Positions 41,329 to 51,336 are shown, counted from the first letter of the stretch. The stretch: 64,000 nucleotides of DNA from Pseudomonas sp. Bc-h (GCF_002080045.1 NZ_MUIN01000013.1:197645-261644), one strand, 5' to 3'. Notes: generated from the letters alone by a model not told the origin. Numbers and translations are program-made.

Positions 41329-43494
41329 CTAATAGCGGAATTCTACGCCGACATAGGCGCCGATGCCGTCGCCAGGATACAACGATGCGGTGTCCTGACC
41401 GGCTGCGTTGTAGATCGGCTGGACGGCGGTCACGTATTTTTTGTTCGCCAGGTTTTTCAGGTCCAGCGATACCTTCCAGTCCTTCTTCGGTGTTTCGTAG
41501 CCCACGTTGGCGCCGAAAATGGTGTAGGAGGGCGCGTAGAAGGTGTTGGCGTAATCCACGGCGGTACGCGAGGCGGACTGCACGTTGACCCCGGTGTAGA
41601 AGCCCTGAGGATGCTGGTATTGAACCTCGCCCTGGTAGATATGTTTCGGGATGCCTGGCAACTGGTTGTCGCCGAAGGTCGGGTCGTGGCGGTAGTAGAA
41701 GTCGTTGTAGGTGTAGACCTGGCGCCACGTGACCTTTTCGCCGGATTCGTTCTCCCACAGGCGGGTGTTCAGGCCAGCCTCGATGCCCTGGTGAATGGTC
41801 GGCGTGGCGTTGAAGGCCCCGGTGACCGCTGCGGCGGTCGCGGTGGGTGCGACGATCTGCACGTTGAGCAACTCGTCGCGAATCCATGAGCGGTAGATCG
41901 CCAGGCTGCCATCGAAAATGCCCGACGCGCCTTTCACGCCGATTTCCACGGTGTTGGCTTTCTGCTCGACCAGCGGGCGCACGTACGGCGTGGTCGGTCC
42001 GGAGCCTGAATATTCCCACGATGCCGGTGGATCGATGGAGCGGCTGAAGTTGGCGAAGGCCTGGAATTCTGGAGTGAACTCGTAGCGAACGCCGATACGC
42101 GGCGCCAGACTCCAGTTGTCGTAGGTCACGTCGGTAGGGTAGGACGTGGTATTGGGCAGCAGCGATTCCTTCACATCGGCATGGCGACGCACATTGATTG
42201 CCGATACGCCGCTGGTCAGCCACAGGCCGTCGATCAGTTCCAGATCGTTGCCGAACGAGAACACATGGTCGAACGAGGAGCCGTAGTCGACGAACTTGCG
42301 GGTCTGCTTGTTGGCGAAGGTGGAGTTGACCTCGCCCTTGAGGTGTTCGGTTGAAGTGAACGCCAGACTGGTGCGGCTTTCGTGGTCGAACAGTTTGTCG
42401 GTGCGGTCATAGCCCAGCACGAAACTCAGGTCATGCCAGTCCCAGTAACTCGGGTTGCTCGGGCTGTTCGGGCTGTTGTTATGGGCGTACTCGTAGTAGG
42501 AAAAGCCGACCGAGAGCCTGGAGTCATCGTCGAAGGTGTAGGTGGTCTTGCTGCCGGCCCAGACGCTGCCAGGGCGGCGACTGCCAGCACCGCTGGTGGC
42601 CGCCGTGTCGCTGGCGTCGCGGGTGTGGTGCTTGACGGCGTCGAGGGTGGTGGGGCTCGGGTCGTTGTGGTACTCGTCGCGGTAACGCAGCATCAACTGG
42701 GTTTCCAGCTTGGGGCTGAATTTGTAGCCGAAGTTGGCGACCACGCCCTGGCTCTTGGACAGGCTGTAGTCGCGATAACCGTCGCTGCGATAGTTGTCGG
42801 CGTTGAGGTAGTAATCGAAGTCACCTTCGACGCCGCCGACGCTGATGCTCTGTTTGTTGTAGCCATAGCTGCCGGTTTCGGCGCGCACACGCAGGCCCGG
42901 CGCGGTGTAGCCGGTCTGGTTGACGAAGTTGATTGCGCCGCCGAGGCTCAAGGCGCCGTACTGGAAGGCGTTGGCGCCGCGCAGGATCTCGGTGTAGTTC
43001 ACCCCCGAACCGTTGAGGAATTCATAGGGCGTGCCGCCGGGCCCGGTGATGGGCAGGCCGTTGAACAGGAATTTGATGCCCTCCCGAAAGTAGCCCGGCG
43101 AGGTGTTGGCGCCCGAGCCGCGAATGGAGATCTTCGCCGCGTCGTTGCCGCCGGTGGACTGCACGAACACCCCGGGCTGATACGCCAGTGTGTCTTGCAG
43201 CGTTGCGGTCCTGCCCTTGGCAACCTGCTCGCTGTCGACAACGCTCGTGCCCCCCGGCACTTCGTCCAGTTGACTCTTGGCGGCCTCGACCGGCGTGATT
43301 TTCTGCGCCTGCACGGTTACGGTCTTCAGGCGTGGCGTGCTGGCCAGCGGGGTGTCGGGCGATTGCACGACGTCCTCGGCGTGGACTACGCCGGACCACA
43401 ATAAGGCTGACCCCAATCCCACCGTCGTCAACCAGGTCGCTCGCCTGATTGCCAGTGGAAGTTTCTGTAACTCTCCCCGAAAAACTAAATGCAT
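41329..43494 (-). CDS. TonB-dependent outer-membrane receptor
   Basis: 721 aa. A signal peptide ends at VVHAEDVV. The plug domain has a TonB box-like LKTVTVQAQK and then VPGGTSVVDSEQVAKG, LQDTLAYQPGVFVQST, KISIRGSGANTSPG, EILRGANAFQYGALSLGGAINFV, followed by a 22-strand barrel ending in VGVEFRY (terminal aromatic). It should import a specific ligand energised by TonB. Given a sigma-54 motif at 43567-43582 and its position amid sulfur genes, sulfate-ester or sulfonate uptake (as for SftP-type receptors) is more likely than iron. ATG 43494 follows AAGGAA; a TTG one codon earlier is the frame's formal start. Confidence 0.9.
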   Translation of the reverse strand: MHLVFRGELQKLPLAIRRATWLTTVGLGSALLWSGVVHAEDVVQSPDTPLASTPRLKTVTVQAQKITPVEAAKSQLDEVPGGTSVVDSEQVAKGRTATLQDTLAYQPGVFVQSTGGNDAAKISIRGSGANTSPGYFREGIKFLFNGLPITGPGGTPYEFLNGSGVNYTEILRGANAFQYGALSLGGAINFVNQTGYTAPGLRVRAETGSYGYNKQSISVGGVEGDFDYYLNADNYRSDGYRDYSLSKSQGVVANFGYKFSPKLETQLMLRYRDEYHNDPSPTTLDAVKHHTRDASDTAATSGAGSRRPGSVWAGSKTTYTFDDDSRLSVGFSYYEYAHNNSPNSPSNPSYWDWHDLSFVLGYDRTDKLFDHESRTSLAFTSTEHLKGEVNSTFANKQTRKFVDYGSSFDHVFSFGNDLELIDGLWLTSGVSAINVRRHADVKESLLPNTTSYPTDVTYDNWSLAPRIGVRYEFTPEFQAFANFSRSIDPPASWEYSGSGPTTPYVRPLVEQKANTVEIGVKGASGIFDGSLAIYRSWIRDELLNVQIVAPTATAAAVTGAFNATPTIHQGIEAGLNTRLWENESGEKVTWRQVYTYNDFYYRHDPTFGDNQLPGIPKHIYQGEVQYQHPQGFYTGVNVQSASRTAVDYANTFYAPSYTIFGANVGYETPKKDWKVSLDLKNLANKKYVTAVQPIYNAAGQDTASLYPGDGIGAYVGVEFRY

Positions 43495-43566
43495 CAAGTT
43501 GTTCCTTAATGAATAGATAAATAGGTGTCAGCTTTCTATTCGTATAGTCATGCCTGATTCGCTCTG

Positions 43567-43582
43567 AGCAGTTTCTGTGCCA
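43567..43582 (-). promoter_or_regulatory. Candidate sigma-54 promoter of the TonB receptor
   Basis: On the minus strand TGGCACA-GAAA-CTGCT, with GG and GC at -24/-12 spacing. The transcript would start about 60 bases before ATG 43494. Confidence 0.6.
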
Positions 43583-43959
43583 ACGCCCGGTCACTTGAAT
43601 GGGTGGGGCTTTAACGGTATTCACTATTGATGGAGTGCTTGGCGCAGTACTTTGTTTTGAACGGCTGTCTGATCCGCAACACTTGGAACTCTCACCTGCT
43701 CGAAGGCTCCGCTGTCCAAAATTCAACAGTGAAATAACAGTCTGCCAGTTCCCGGGCAAACCCGTGTTGTCATCCGGATATATGCATAGAACCCTCTGGA
43801 ATCGCTCTGGCCTCAGGGGTAGATGGGCTTTGGTGAATAAGACGTTTCCCCCATGATATGCGCGAGGCTGGACAATAAAGGCGCACGCGGTGTTTGCAAC
43901 AGGTCCGGGAGAAAGTTTGAAGTGGTCAGGTGAGGTTATTCCTACAGAGGCGTAACCGG

Positions 43960-43975
43960 TGGCATGTTCGCTGCA
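43960..43975 (+). promoter_or_regulatory. Candidate sigma-54 promoter of ABC operon A
   Basis: TGGCATG-TTCG-CTGCA, GG and GC correctly spaced. It lies 60 bases before the binding-protein start at 44035. Confidence 0.6.
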
Positions 43976-44034
43976 TAGTGCTCAACCGGGCTTCACTGTT
44001 TATTTGATCACTAGTGTCTATCAAGGAAACTTCT

Positions 44035-45738
44035 TTGGCTGCCATCTTCAAACTTGCCGTTGTGATGTCGTTATATATGGCGATGACTGCCTGTTCGCCC
44101 GCGACAAGCCCCGAACAGGGTGCACCTCATGCCGATGGCACCGTAAACAACGGCGTTATTTCCTACCCGCCTTCGGACTTTCATGAACAGTCGCCGGGAC
44201 GGCGGGGTGGGACCTTGCGTGTCTCGGCGGCATCGGATGCCGGCAGTTTCGACATCCATGCCTTGTCCAACGGCAACATTCAGTGGATGGGCCGAATCCT
44301 CTTCGATTGCCTGGTGTATCAGGACGAGCAGGGCAATATCAGCCCGTGGCTGGCCAAGTCCTGGGTGATCTCCGACGACGGCAAGACCTATACCTTTCAT
44401 TTGCGCGACGACGTGACCTTCAGCGATGGCGAGAAATTCAACGCCGCCGCCTTGCAGGCCAACCTTGAGCACATGCGCGACCCGGCGACCAAATCACCGC
44501 TGGCTGCCGCGTACATCGCGCCGTATGTGGACGGCAAAGTCGTCGACGAATACACCTTCGAAGCGCACCTGCGCGAGCCCTACACGCCGTTTCTCGATGT
44601 GCTTGCACAGTCCTGGCTGGGCATGGTTTCGCCCAGGCAGATACGCGAAGCACCGAAGACCATTGCCGAGCATCCGGTGGGCAGCGGCCCATTCCTGCTG
44701 CAGAGTTACACCCGCGATCAAGGCGCAGTGTTCACTCGCCGCGCAGGCTATCACTGGGCGCCCCCGGTCACCCGGCATGTCGGTGAGGCGTATCTGGATC
44801 GCATCGAATTGAGCTATGTGCCCGAGGCGATGATCCGGTTTACGGCGCTGGAATCCGGCCAGTCGGATTTCGCCCTGGATGCCCCGGCGCAAAATGCTGC
44901 GGCGATCCGGGCCAATCCGGCGCTGGTGATGCGCAGCCGGATCCGCAAAGGCAACCCCAGCCGCAGCATGACCTTTAACGTCGAGCAGGCGCCTTTCGAT
45001 GACGTGCTGGTGCGTCGCGCCGTGGCCCGGGCCATCGACCGTGACGGCCTGGCGTGGATTTCCGGGTTCGGCGAGTTCATCAGCAAGGCGGATTTCCTCG
45101 CGGCCAACACACGCTTTTATCAGCCCAATAACGACGCGCTGGCTTACAGCGTCGATGCCGCCAACGCGCTGCTGGATCAGGCCGGCTGGACCGGGCGCGA
45201 CGAGCAAGGCTACCGCACCAGGGACGGCCAGCGGTTGAAAGCGACACTGCTGACCTACGACAACCCGGCGTTCCCGGCGAGCGTGTCGGTGGCGATTCAG
45301 GCGGACCTGAAAAAGGTCGGCTTCGACATGCCCATCGAGATGCTTCCGCTGACCCGCGTCACCGAGCGTCGCTACGCCGGCAAGTTCCAGGCCCTGGCAG
45401 CCGGTTATTGGCACACCAACACCCCGGATGGCCTGTTCGTGCTCTATCACAGCCAAGCGATCAGCACCGCGAAGTTGATCGGTCAGAACGCGGGGCGCTT
45501 CCGTGACGATGAACTGGACCGTGTGCTCAGCGCGGCACGCCGTTCTCGCGATCCGGTGGAGTTGCAGGCGCTGTACGCCGAAGCCCAGAAACGCCTGACC
45601 GAAACCGTTCCCGCCGTGCCTTCGGTTGAGAGTCAGGTGCTGACGGCGTACGGCAAGCAGGTCAAAGGAGTGATCTTCGACACCTCGCACAACGTGCCGT
45701 TTTTCACCAGCGTCTGGCTGGATCGGGGGCAACCATGA
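44035..45738 (+). CDS. Peptide-type ABC solute-binding lipoprotein (operon A)
   Basis: 567 aa. A lipoprotein signal ending LYMAMTACSPA is followed by an SBP_bac_5 domain: GGTLRVSAASDAGSFDIHALSNGN, NISPWLAKSWVISDDGKTYTFHLRDDVTFSDGEKFNAAALQAN, HPVGSGPFLLQSYTRDQ, and RAIDRDGLAWISG. Members bind oligopeptides, nickel or other small solutes. Here the ligand is likely an organosulfur compound, as operon neighbours are flavin monooxygenases. AAGGAAAC favours TTG 44035; GTG 44014 is the alternative. Its stop overlaps the next gene by ATGA. Confidence 0.87.
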   Translation: MAAIFKLAVVMSLYMAMTACSPATSPEQGAPHADGTVNNGVISYPPSDFHEQSPGRRGGTLRVSAASDAGSFDIHALSNGNIQWMGRILFDCLVYQDEQGNISPWLAKSWVISDDGKTYTFHLRDDVTFSDGEKFNAAALQANLEHMRDPATKSPLAAAYIAPYVDGKVVDEYTFEAHLREPYTPFLDVLAQSWLGMVSPRQIREAPKTIAEHPVGSGPFLLQSYTRDQGAVFTRRAGYHWAPPVTRHVGEAYLDRIELSYVPEAMIRFTALESGQSDFALDAPAQNAAAIRANPALVMRSRIRKGNPSRSMTFNVEQAPFDDVLVRRAVARAIDRDGLAWISGFGEFISKADFLAANTRFYQPNNDALAYSVDAANALLDQAGWTGRDEQGYRTRDGQRLKATLLTYDNPAFPASVSVAIQADLKKVGFDMPIEMLPLTRVTERRYAGKFQALAAGYWHTNTPDGLFVLYHSQAISTAKLIGQNAGRFRDDELDRVLSAARRSRDPVELQALYAEAQKRLTETVPAVPSVESQVLTAYGKQVKGVIFDTSHNVPFFTSVWLDRGQP

Positions 45739-46667
45739 GTGCATTCAAACGTATTTTCCTGCGATTGCTGGCCGGTGTCGGTGTGCTGTGGGGCGCGGCG
45801 ACGCTGACGTTCCTGGCGGTGAACTTCAGCGGTGGCGATACCGCGCTGGCCATCCTCGGCGGCCCGGAAGCGCTGCCGACCCCGGAGCTGCTGGCGCGGG
45901 TACGGGCTGAGTACGGCCTGGACCAGCCACTGATCGTGCAGTACGGCAACTACCTGGGTCGCCTGGCCCACGGCGACCTGGGTGAATCCTATCGTCTGCG
46001 CATCCCGGTGTTGCAGGCGATTTCCGAGCAGATTGGCGCAACCATTCAGCTGTCCATCAGTGCGGCATTGCTGGCGATTGTCCTGGCGTTGTTCTGCGCG
46101 ATCCTGACGGCCAACCGTTCGCGCTGGGTGCGCTCGGTGGCGTCGGGCAGCGAGCTGGTGATTTCTTCGGCGCCGTCGTTTGTGATCGGCATCCTGCTGT
46201 TGCTGGTTTTCTCCTTCCATTGGCACTGGTTGCCGCCTTCGGGTTCGGCGGGCTGGCGCTCGCTGATATTGCCTTCGGTGGCACTGGCGTTGCCTGTCGC
46301 GGCGGTGCTCACCCAGCTGCTGCGCCAATCGCTGGAAGACACACTGGAGCAACCTTTCATTGCCATGGCGCGCGCACGCGGGCTCTCCGAAACCGCCGTG
46401 CGTCTGCGTCATGCCTTGCGCCATGCGCTGGTGCCGCTGGTGACGCTGGCCGGCTTCATCTTCGCCAGCCTTCTCGGTGGCGCGGTGGTCATCGAATTGC
46501 TGTTCGCCCGCCAGGGCATTGGCCGACTGATGCTCGACGCCACCAGCAACAAAGACGTGCCGATGGTGCTGGGCGTGACCCTGTTGGCGGCCACCGTTTA
46601 CGTGGTGGTGAACCTGGCCGTCGACCTGATCAACCGCTGGATCGACCCGCGATCGGCGCAAGCGTGA
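45735..46667 (+). CDS. Peptide-type ABC permease, DppB-like (operon A)
   Basis: 310 aa with six membrane helices. The first-helix region LRLLAGVGVLWGAATLTFLAVNF, LLARVRAEYGLDQPLIVQYGNYLGRLAHGDLG and the EAA loop ARARGLSETAVRLRHALRHAL are those of DppB/OppB permeases. ATG overlaps the upstream stop. Its heterodimer partner, the DppC-like gene, is not adjacent: it lies at 50449, after three oxidoreductase genes. Confidence 0.9.
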   Translation: MSAFKRIFLRLLAGVGVLWGAATLTFLAVNFSGGDTALAILGGPEALPTPELLARVRAEYGLDQPLIVQYGNYLGRLAHGDLGESYRLRIPVLQAISEQIGATIQLSISAALLAIVLALFCAILTANRSRWVRSVASGSELVISSAPSFVIGILLLLVFSFHWHWLPPSGSAGWRSLILPSVALALPVAAVLTQLLRQSLEDTLEQPFIAMARARGLSETAVRLRHALRHALVPLVTLAGFIFASLLGGAVVIELLFARQGIGRLMLDATSNKDVPMVLGVTLLAATVYVVVNLAVDLINRWIDPRSAQA

Positions 46668-46707
46668 TGGCCGATCCCGAGCTTACGAATACGAACAAGG
46701 AAACCCC

Positions 46708-47982
46708 ATGAACACCGCGATTTCTCCTGATGTGAAGTTTCAAGACCTGCAGCAGCGCTTTGCCGATGTGTTCGCGCGCATTGCCGAAACAGCCGTGGCC
46801 CGCGAGCAAAAACGAGAGTTGGCCTTCGAGGCCGTGCAGTGGCTGCGAGACGCCGGTTTTGGCGCGCTGCGTGTGCCGGTTGCGCAGGGCGGGCTGGGGG
46901 CGAGTTTGCCGCAGCTGTTCGAATTGCTGATCAAGCTGGGCGAGGCGGATTCGAACCTGCCGCAAATCGTGCGCGCGCATTTCGGTTTTGTCGAAGGCCG
47001 GTTGTCCAGCCGCGACCCAGCGTCTCAGGATTACTGGCTGGCGAAAGCTGCCGAGGGTCAGCTCTGGGGTGCCGCCATGGCCGAACGCACCGACACCACG
47101 CGCAATTCGGTGAGCCTGACAGCGGTCGAGCCCGGCAATGCCGATGCGGGCTGGTTGCTCAATGGCGAGAAGTATTACTGCACCGGCACCCTTTACGCCG
47201 ACTGGATCGCCGCCGTGGCGCTGGATGGCGATGACTTCGTCAGCGTCGCGGTGCCCACCGATGCTCAAGGTGTGACGGTCGAAGACGACTGGGACGGCTT
47301 CGGCCAGCGCCTGACTGGCAGCGGCACCACGCGTTTCAACGACGTTCATGTTCCAGATCAGCACATCGTCCGGCGCTTCAAGAAAGACGAACTGCGCGCT
47401 GAGTCCTACCTGTCTGCGTTCTATCAGCTGTTTCATCTGGCGACCCTGACCGGTATTGCCAACGCGGTGCTGCGCGACGCCACGGCGTTTGTGAAGGGCC
47501 GCACCCGAGCCTTTGGTGTGCCGGGGCAGTCCAGCCCCAAGGACGATCCGCTGGTGCAGCGAGTGATCGGGCGCTTGTCGAGCCTGGCGTATTCGGCCCG
47601 CACTCAGGTGCTGGCGGTGGCCCAGGTGCTGCAGGACGTCTACGAGGCGGAGCAGGGCGGCTGTGCCCTGGAACAGCATTACACCGAAGCGGAAATCCGT
47701 GCGTATCAGGCGCAGCAGATCGTGCTCGAGCAGGTGCTGGAGGCAACCACGTTGCTGTTCGAAGTCGGCGGTGCTTCGGCCACCAGCGAAACCCGTCGTT
47801 TCGACCGGCACTGGCGTAACGCACGCACGCTCGCCTCGCACAACCCGGCGATTTTCCGCGAGCGCGCGTTGGGCAATTTCTACCTTAACGACATCACCCC
47901 AAATGCGGCGTGGCGCACCCTGCAGGCGGCTGACGCCGAGCGGCAGGCGAGCGGCGCCCGTGACGAAGCGAGTGCAGTATGA
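46708..47982 (+). CDS. SfnB/DszC-like flavin monooxygenase (acyl-CoA dehydrogenase fold)
   Basis: 424 aa. WLRDAGFGALRVPVAQGGLGASLPQLFELLIKLGEADSNLPQI, GAAMAERTD, NGEKYYCTGTLYADWIAAVAL and the C-terminal FEVGGASATSETRRFDRHWRNARTL match the acyl-CoA dehydrogenase superfamily branch of SfnB and DszC. DszC-type enzymes use reduced FMN from a separate reductase to oxidise sulfur atoms; SfnB is implicated in organosulfur use. No acyl-CoA substrate role is expected. GGAAACCCC precedes the ATG. It overlaps the next gene by ATGA. Confidence 0.88.
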   Translation: MNTAISPDVKFQDLQQRFADVFARIAETAVAREQKRELAFEAVQWLRDAGFGALRVPVAQGGLGASLPQLFELLIKLGEADSNLPQIVRAHFGFVEGRLSSRDPASQDYWLAKAAEGQLWGAAMAERTDTTRNSVSLTAVEPGNADAGWLLNGEKYYCTGTLYADWIAAVALDGDDFVSVAVPTDAQGVTVEDDWDGFGQRLTGSGTTRFNDVHVPDQHIVRRFKKDELRAESYLSAFYQLFHLATLTGIANAVLRDATAFVKGRTRAFGVPGQSSPKDDPLVQRVIGRLSSLAYSARTQVLAVAQVLQDVYEAEQGGCALEQHYTEAEIRAYQAQQIVLEQVLEATTLLFEVGGASATSETRRFDRHWRNARTLASHNPAIFRERALGNFYLNDITPNAAWRTLQAADAERQASGARDEASAV

Positions 47983-49331
47983 GTACAGCCACCACCAAGA
48001 ACAGTCGCGAAGGGCAGATGAGCCTTGGCATGAACATCCTCGGTTTCGGCGCGCATTCGGGGGCCTGGCGCAGCGCCGAGGTGCCTGCCAATGCGTACCT
48101 GGACGTCGAGTACTACCGCAACATCGCGCGTATTTCCGAGCGTGGCTGCCTGGACGCGATCTTTCTCGCCGACGGCCCGGCACTGGCGGGGGACGTGTCG
48201 AAACAGCCTTCCGGTCGACTGGAGCCCACCGTTTTGCTGACCGCAGTGGCCCTGGCCACGCAGCGCATCGGCGTGATCGCCACCGCATCGAGCACCTACA
48301 ACGACCCGTTCAATATCGCTCGGCGCTTTGCCTCGCTGGACCATATCAGTGGCGGGCGAGCAGCGTGGAACGTGGTCACCAACGCTGGCGATGCCGCTGC
48401 GCAGAACTTCGGTCTGGCGGGCGCGCCGTTGCATGTCGATCGTTACGCGCGGGCCGATGAGTTCATCGATGTCACGGTCAAGCTGTGGGACAGCTGGGAG
48501 GATGACGCGATCATCGGCGACGCCCGCGCCGGTCGTTTCGCTGACCCGAAAAAAGTCCATACCATCGATTTCGTCGGTCAGCATTTTTCGGTCAAAGGCC
48601 CGCTCAACGTGCCGCGCTCGCCACAGGGCCGACCGGTGCTGGTTCAGGCAGGCTCCTCCGAGGGCGGCAAGGCCTTGGGCTCGCGCTATGCCGATGCGAT
48701 TTTCACCACCCAGACCACCCTTGAAGACGGCCAGTTGTTCTACAGCGAAATGAAGGAGCGCGCCGTCGGATGGGGGCGCAATCCCGAGCACCTGAAGATC
48801 ATGCCGGGGCTGTCCACGGTGATTGGCAGCACCGAAGCCGAGGCCCATGCGCGGTTTGACGAGCTCAACGCCTGGAATGGCGAGCATGGCTTGCTGGAGC
48901 AGGTTGCGGGGCGTATCGGCATTGCGGCGAGCGAGCTTGATCCGGACGCGCCATTGCCGTGGGCGCGGATTGGCGCGGTGGCCGATTTCGAGCGTGGCTC
49001 CCAAGGGTTTCTCGAGGCCCAACTGAATCTGGCGCGTCGGGAAAACCTGAGCATTCGCCAACTGTCACGGCGGATTCTGGTGGGGCATCGACTGTTGGTC
49101 GGCACCCCGGAGCAGGTCGCCGACACCCTGACCCATTGGTTTCTGGCCCACGCCGCTGACGGCTTCAACATCATGCCGGACATGTTTCCCTCGGGCGTCG
49201 AAATCTTCGTCGACGAGGTGGTGCCGCTGTTGCAGAAGCGCGGTGTGTTCCGCCACGAGTACACCGGCAGCACCCTGCGCGAGCATCTGGGCCTGCCATT
49301 CCCTACCAGCCAATACGCGCCACGGGCCTGA
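47979..49331 (+). CDS. NtaA/SnaA/DszA-type FMN-dependent monooxygenase (LLM class)
   Basis: 450 aa. A bacterial luciferase-like TIM barrel: SLGMNILGFGAHSGAW, DAIFLADGPAL, ISGGRAAWNVVTNAGD, ARNFG-type NFGLAGAPL, VLVQAGSSEGGKAL and LVGTPEQVADTLTHWF. The DszA/NtaA group oxidises sulfones or aminopolycarboxylates with reduced FMN. In this operon with an SfnB-like enzyme, cleavage of a C-S bond to release sulfite is the best guess. A reduced-FMN source is not encoded in the window. Confidence 0.9.
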   Translation: MSTATTKNSREGQMSLGMNILGFGAHSGAWRSAEVPANAYLDVEYYRNIARISERGCLDAIFLADGPALAGDVSKQPSGRLEPTVLLTAVALATQRIGVIATASSTYNDPFNIARRFASLDHISGGRAAWNVVTNAGDAAAQNFGLAGAPLHVDRYARADEFIDVTVKLWDSWEDDAIIGDARAGRFADPKKVHTIDFVGQHFSVKGPLNVPRSPQGRPVLVQAGSSEGGKALGSRYADAIFTTQTTLEDGQLFYSEMKERAVGWGRNPEHLKIMPGLSTVIGSTEAEAHARFDELNAWNGEHGLLEQVAGRIGIAASELDPDAPLPWARIGAVADFERGSQGFLEAQLNLARRENLSIRQLSRRILVGHRLLVGTPEQVADTLTHWFLAHAADGFNIMPDMFPSGVEIFVDEVVPLLQKRGVFRHEYTGSTLREHLGLPFPTSQYAPRA

Positions 49332-49369
49332 CCTGCAGCGTTTCAACGTTTCAATGAAAAGGATCAAGC

Positions 49370-50422
49370 ATGCGTTACCGCAAACTGGGCAACAGCGACA
49401 TCGACGTCAGCGTTCTGGGGCTGGGCACCATGACGTGGGGGCATCAGAACAGCGAGGCCGATGCCCATCAGCAGATTGATCTGGCGCTGGCCGAAGGCAT
49501 CAACCTGATCGACACCGCCGAGATGTACCCGACACCGACGAAGGCCGAGACCTGGCGCACTACCGAGCGCTACATCGGCACCTGGCTGGCGAGCAGTGGC
49601 CGTCGTGCGGACGTGGTACTGGCGAGCAAGATCGCCGGGCCTGCGCGGGACCCCAATGGGCAGGCGCATATTCGTGACGGCCTGAGCCGGCATGATCGGC
49701 ACAACATTGTCGAAGCACTGAATGGCAGCCTCAAACGTCTGCAAACGGATTATCTGGACCTCTATCAATTGCACTGGCCGGACCGCAAGACCAACATCTT
49801 CGGCCAGCGCGAGTACCCGTATCAGCAAGACGCCGACAGCGTTGCCATCGAAGAAACCCTGTCGGTGCTGGCCGAACAGGTCAAGGCTGGCAAGGTGCGG
49901 CACATCGGCGTGTCCAACGAGACCCCGTGGGGCGTGGCCGAGTTTCTCAAGCAGAGCGAGCGTCTGGGACTGCCGCGAATCGTCAGTATCCAGAACCCCT
50001 ACAGCCTGCTCAACAGGTTATACGAGGGCGGTCTCTCGGAGTTCAGCCATCGCGAAGGCGTCGGCCTGTTGGCCTATTCGCCGCTGGCCTTTGGCGCGTT
50101 GACCGGCAAGTACCTCAACGGCGCACGCCCCGAAGGTTCGCGGTTGTCGTCGGTGTATCGCACGTTCAATCGGTACGACAGCCCTTCCGCACAGGAGGCC
50201 ATCGCCGGTTATGTACAGATCGCCAAACAGCACGGTTTGCCCCCGGCTCAACTGGCCCTGGCCTACGTCATCGACAAACCGTTCGTGGCCAGCGCGTTGG
50301 GCGGGCAGACCAGCCTTGCGCAGCTGCGGGAAAACCTCGGCGCGCTGGACGTGACCCTCAGCGACGAGATCAAGGCGCAGGTTCAGGCGGTTCACCAGAG
50401 AGTGCCGAATCCGGCGCCATGA
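49370..50422 (+). CDS. Aldo/keto reductase
   Basis: 350 aa. The catalytic tetrad is visible: Asp and Tyr in LIDTAEMYPTP, Lys in VLASKIAG, His in YQLHWPDR. The start KLGNSDIDVSVLGLGTMTWG is typical of the Tas-like AKR group. It reduces a carbonyl with NADPH. Within operon A it may process the carbon skeleton, an aldehyde or ketone, freed by desulfonation; this is inference. It follows the LLM gene after 38 bases with AAAGGATC before the ATG. Confidence 0.9.
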   Translation: MRYRKLGNSDIDVSVLGLGTMTWGHQNSEADAHQQIDLALAEGINLIDTAEMYPTPTKAETWRTTERYIGTWLASSGRRADVVLASKIAGPARDPNGQAHIRDGLSRHDRHNIVEALNGSLKRLQTDYLDLYQLHWPDRKTNIFGQREYPYQQDADSVAIEETLSVLAEQVKAGKVRHIGVSNETPWGVAEFLKQSERLGLPRIVSIQNPYSLLNRLYEGGLSEFSHREGVGLLAYSPLAFGALTGKYLNGARPEGSRLSSVYRTFNRYDSPSAQEAIAGYVQIAKQHGLPPAQLALAYVIDKPFVASALGGQTSLAQLRENLGALDVTLSDEIKAQVQAVHQRVPNPAP

Positions 50423-50448
50423 CACAGGCTTGAATGAGGAGCAGGTAC

Positions 50449-51336
50449 ATGTCTCAGGCAATCGAAACGGTCATTGTCGGGCCCGCTACGGGACTCGGCG
50501 GCAGTCGGCCGCTGGGTCTCGCTCGGTTCGGCAACGTGCGCGCCGGATTGTGGGCGGCCGGGCTTTTTGTCGTGCTGTTGTTGCTGGCGGCGACGGTCCC
50601 GCAATGGCTCGCGCCTTATGACCCGTTGGACGCGACCGCGCGAATGGCGTTTCAGGCACCCAATCCCGTGCACTGGCTGGGCACCGATGAAAACGGTCGC
50701 GACGTGCTCAGTCGGCTGATTTTCGGCGTGCGCTCGTCGCTGTTCATGGGGTTGGCGGCGACGGCGCTGGGTCTGGCGTGGGGCACATTGCTTGGGCTGC
50801 TTTCGGGGCTTGGGCCACGCTGGCTGGATTCGGCGTTGATGCGTGGGGTGGACGTGCTGCTGGCGTTTCCCGATCTGCTGCTGGCCCTGGTGATCATCAC
50901 CTTCTTCGGCCAGGGCACGGCCAATCTGATTCTTGCCGTGGGCATCGCCGGCGTTCCGCGTTATGCGCGGCTGGTCCGGGCGCAGACGTTGAATGTGCGC
51001 AACGCCGGGTACGTTGAAGCGGCGGTGACCCTGGGTCAGTCGTACCTTGCCGTGGTCCTGCGGCACATCCTGCCCAACGCCTTCAAACCGGTGCTGATCC
51101 TCGCCACCATCGGCATTGGCGGCACCATCACCGCTGGCGCCGCGTTGAGTTTTCTGGGTTTCGGCGCGCCGCCACCGGCGCCGGAGTGGGGCGGGATGAT
51201 GGCCATCGGGCGCAGCTTTCTGGCGAATGCGCCATGGCTGGTCGCATGGCCCGCGCTGATCATCACCCTGACCGTTGTTTCCATCAGCGCCATTGGCCGC
51301 GAACTCCTGCGCCGCAGCGAAGGAAAACCTCTATGA
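50449..51336 (+). CDS. Peptide-type ABC permease, DppC-like (operon A)
   Basis: 295 aa. The N-terminal OppC-like segment and first helix are followed by PVHWLGTDENGRDVLSRLIFGVRSSLFMG, AFPDLLLALVIITFFG and the EAA-type VEAAVTLGQSYLAVVLRHILPNA, diagnostic for DppC/OppC permeases. GAGGAG is correctly spaced for ATG 50449. It is separated from its DppB partner by three enzyme genes. Its stop overlaps the ATPase start (ATGA). Confidence 0.9.
   Translation: MSQAIETVIVGPATGLGGSRPLGLARFGNVRAGLWAAGLFVVLLLLAATVPQWLAPYDPLDATARMAFQAPNPVHWLGTDENGRDVLSRLIFGVRSSLFMGLAATALGLAWGTLLGLLSGLGPRWLDSALMRGVDVLLAFPDLLLALVIITFFGQGTANLILAVGIAGVPRYARLVRAQTLNVRNAGYVEAAVTLGQSYLAVVLRHILPNAFKPVLILATIGIGGTITAGAALSFLGFGAPPPAPEWGGMMAIGRSFLANAPWLVAWPALIITLTVVSISAIGRELLRRSEGKPL

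Larger units (their letters stand above)
43495..44034. other. Divergent promoter region of the TonB receptor and the first peptide-type ABC operon
   Basis: 540 bases with no gene. It has a minus-strand sigma-54 motif (43567-43582), a degenerate TGTCT-N6-CAACA (43666-43681), a TGTTTGCAACA near-palindrome (43891-43901) and a plus-strand sigma-54 motif (43960-43975). Confidence 0.6.

Noticed and set aside
46630..48288. 552-codon minus-strand frame
   Set aside because: Shadow of the SfnB-like and LLM genes; no ribosome-binding site or family.
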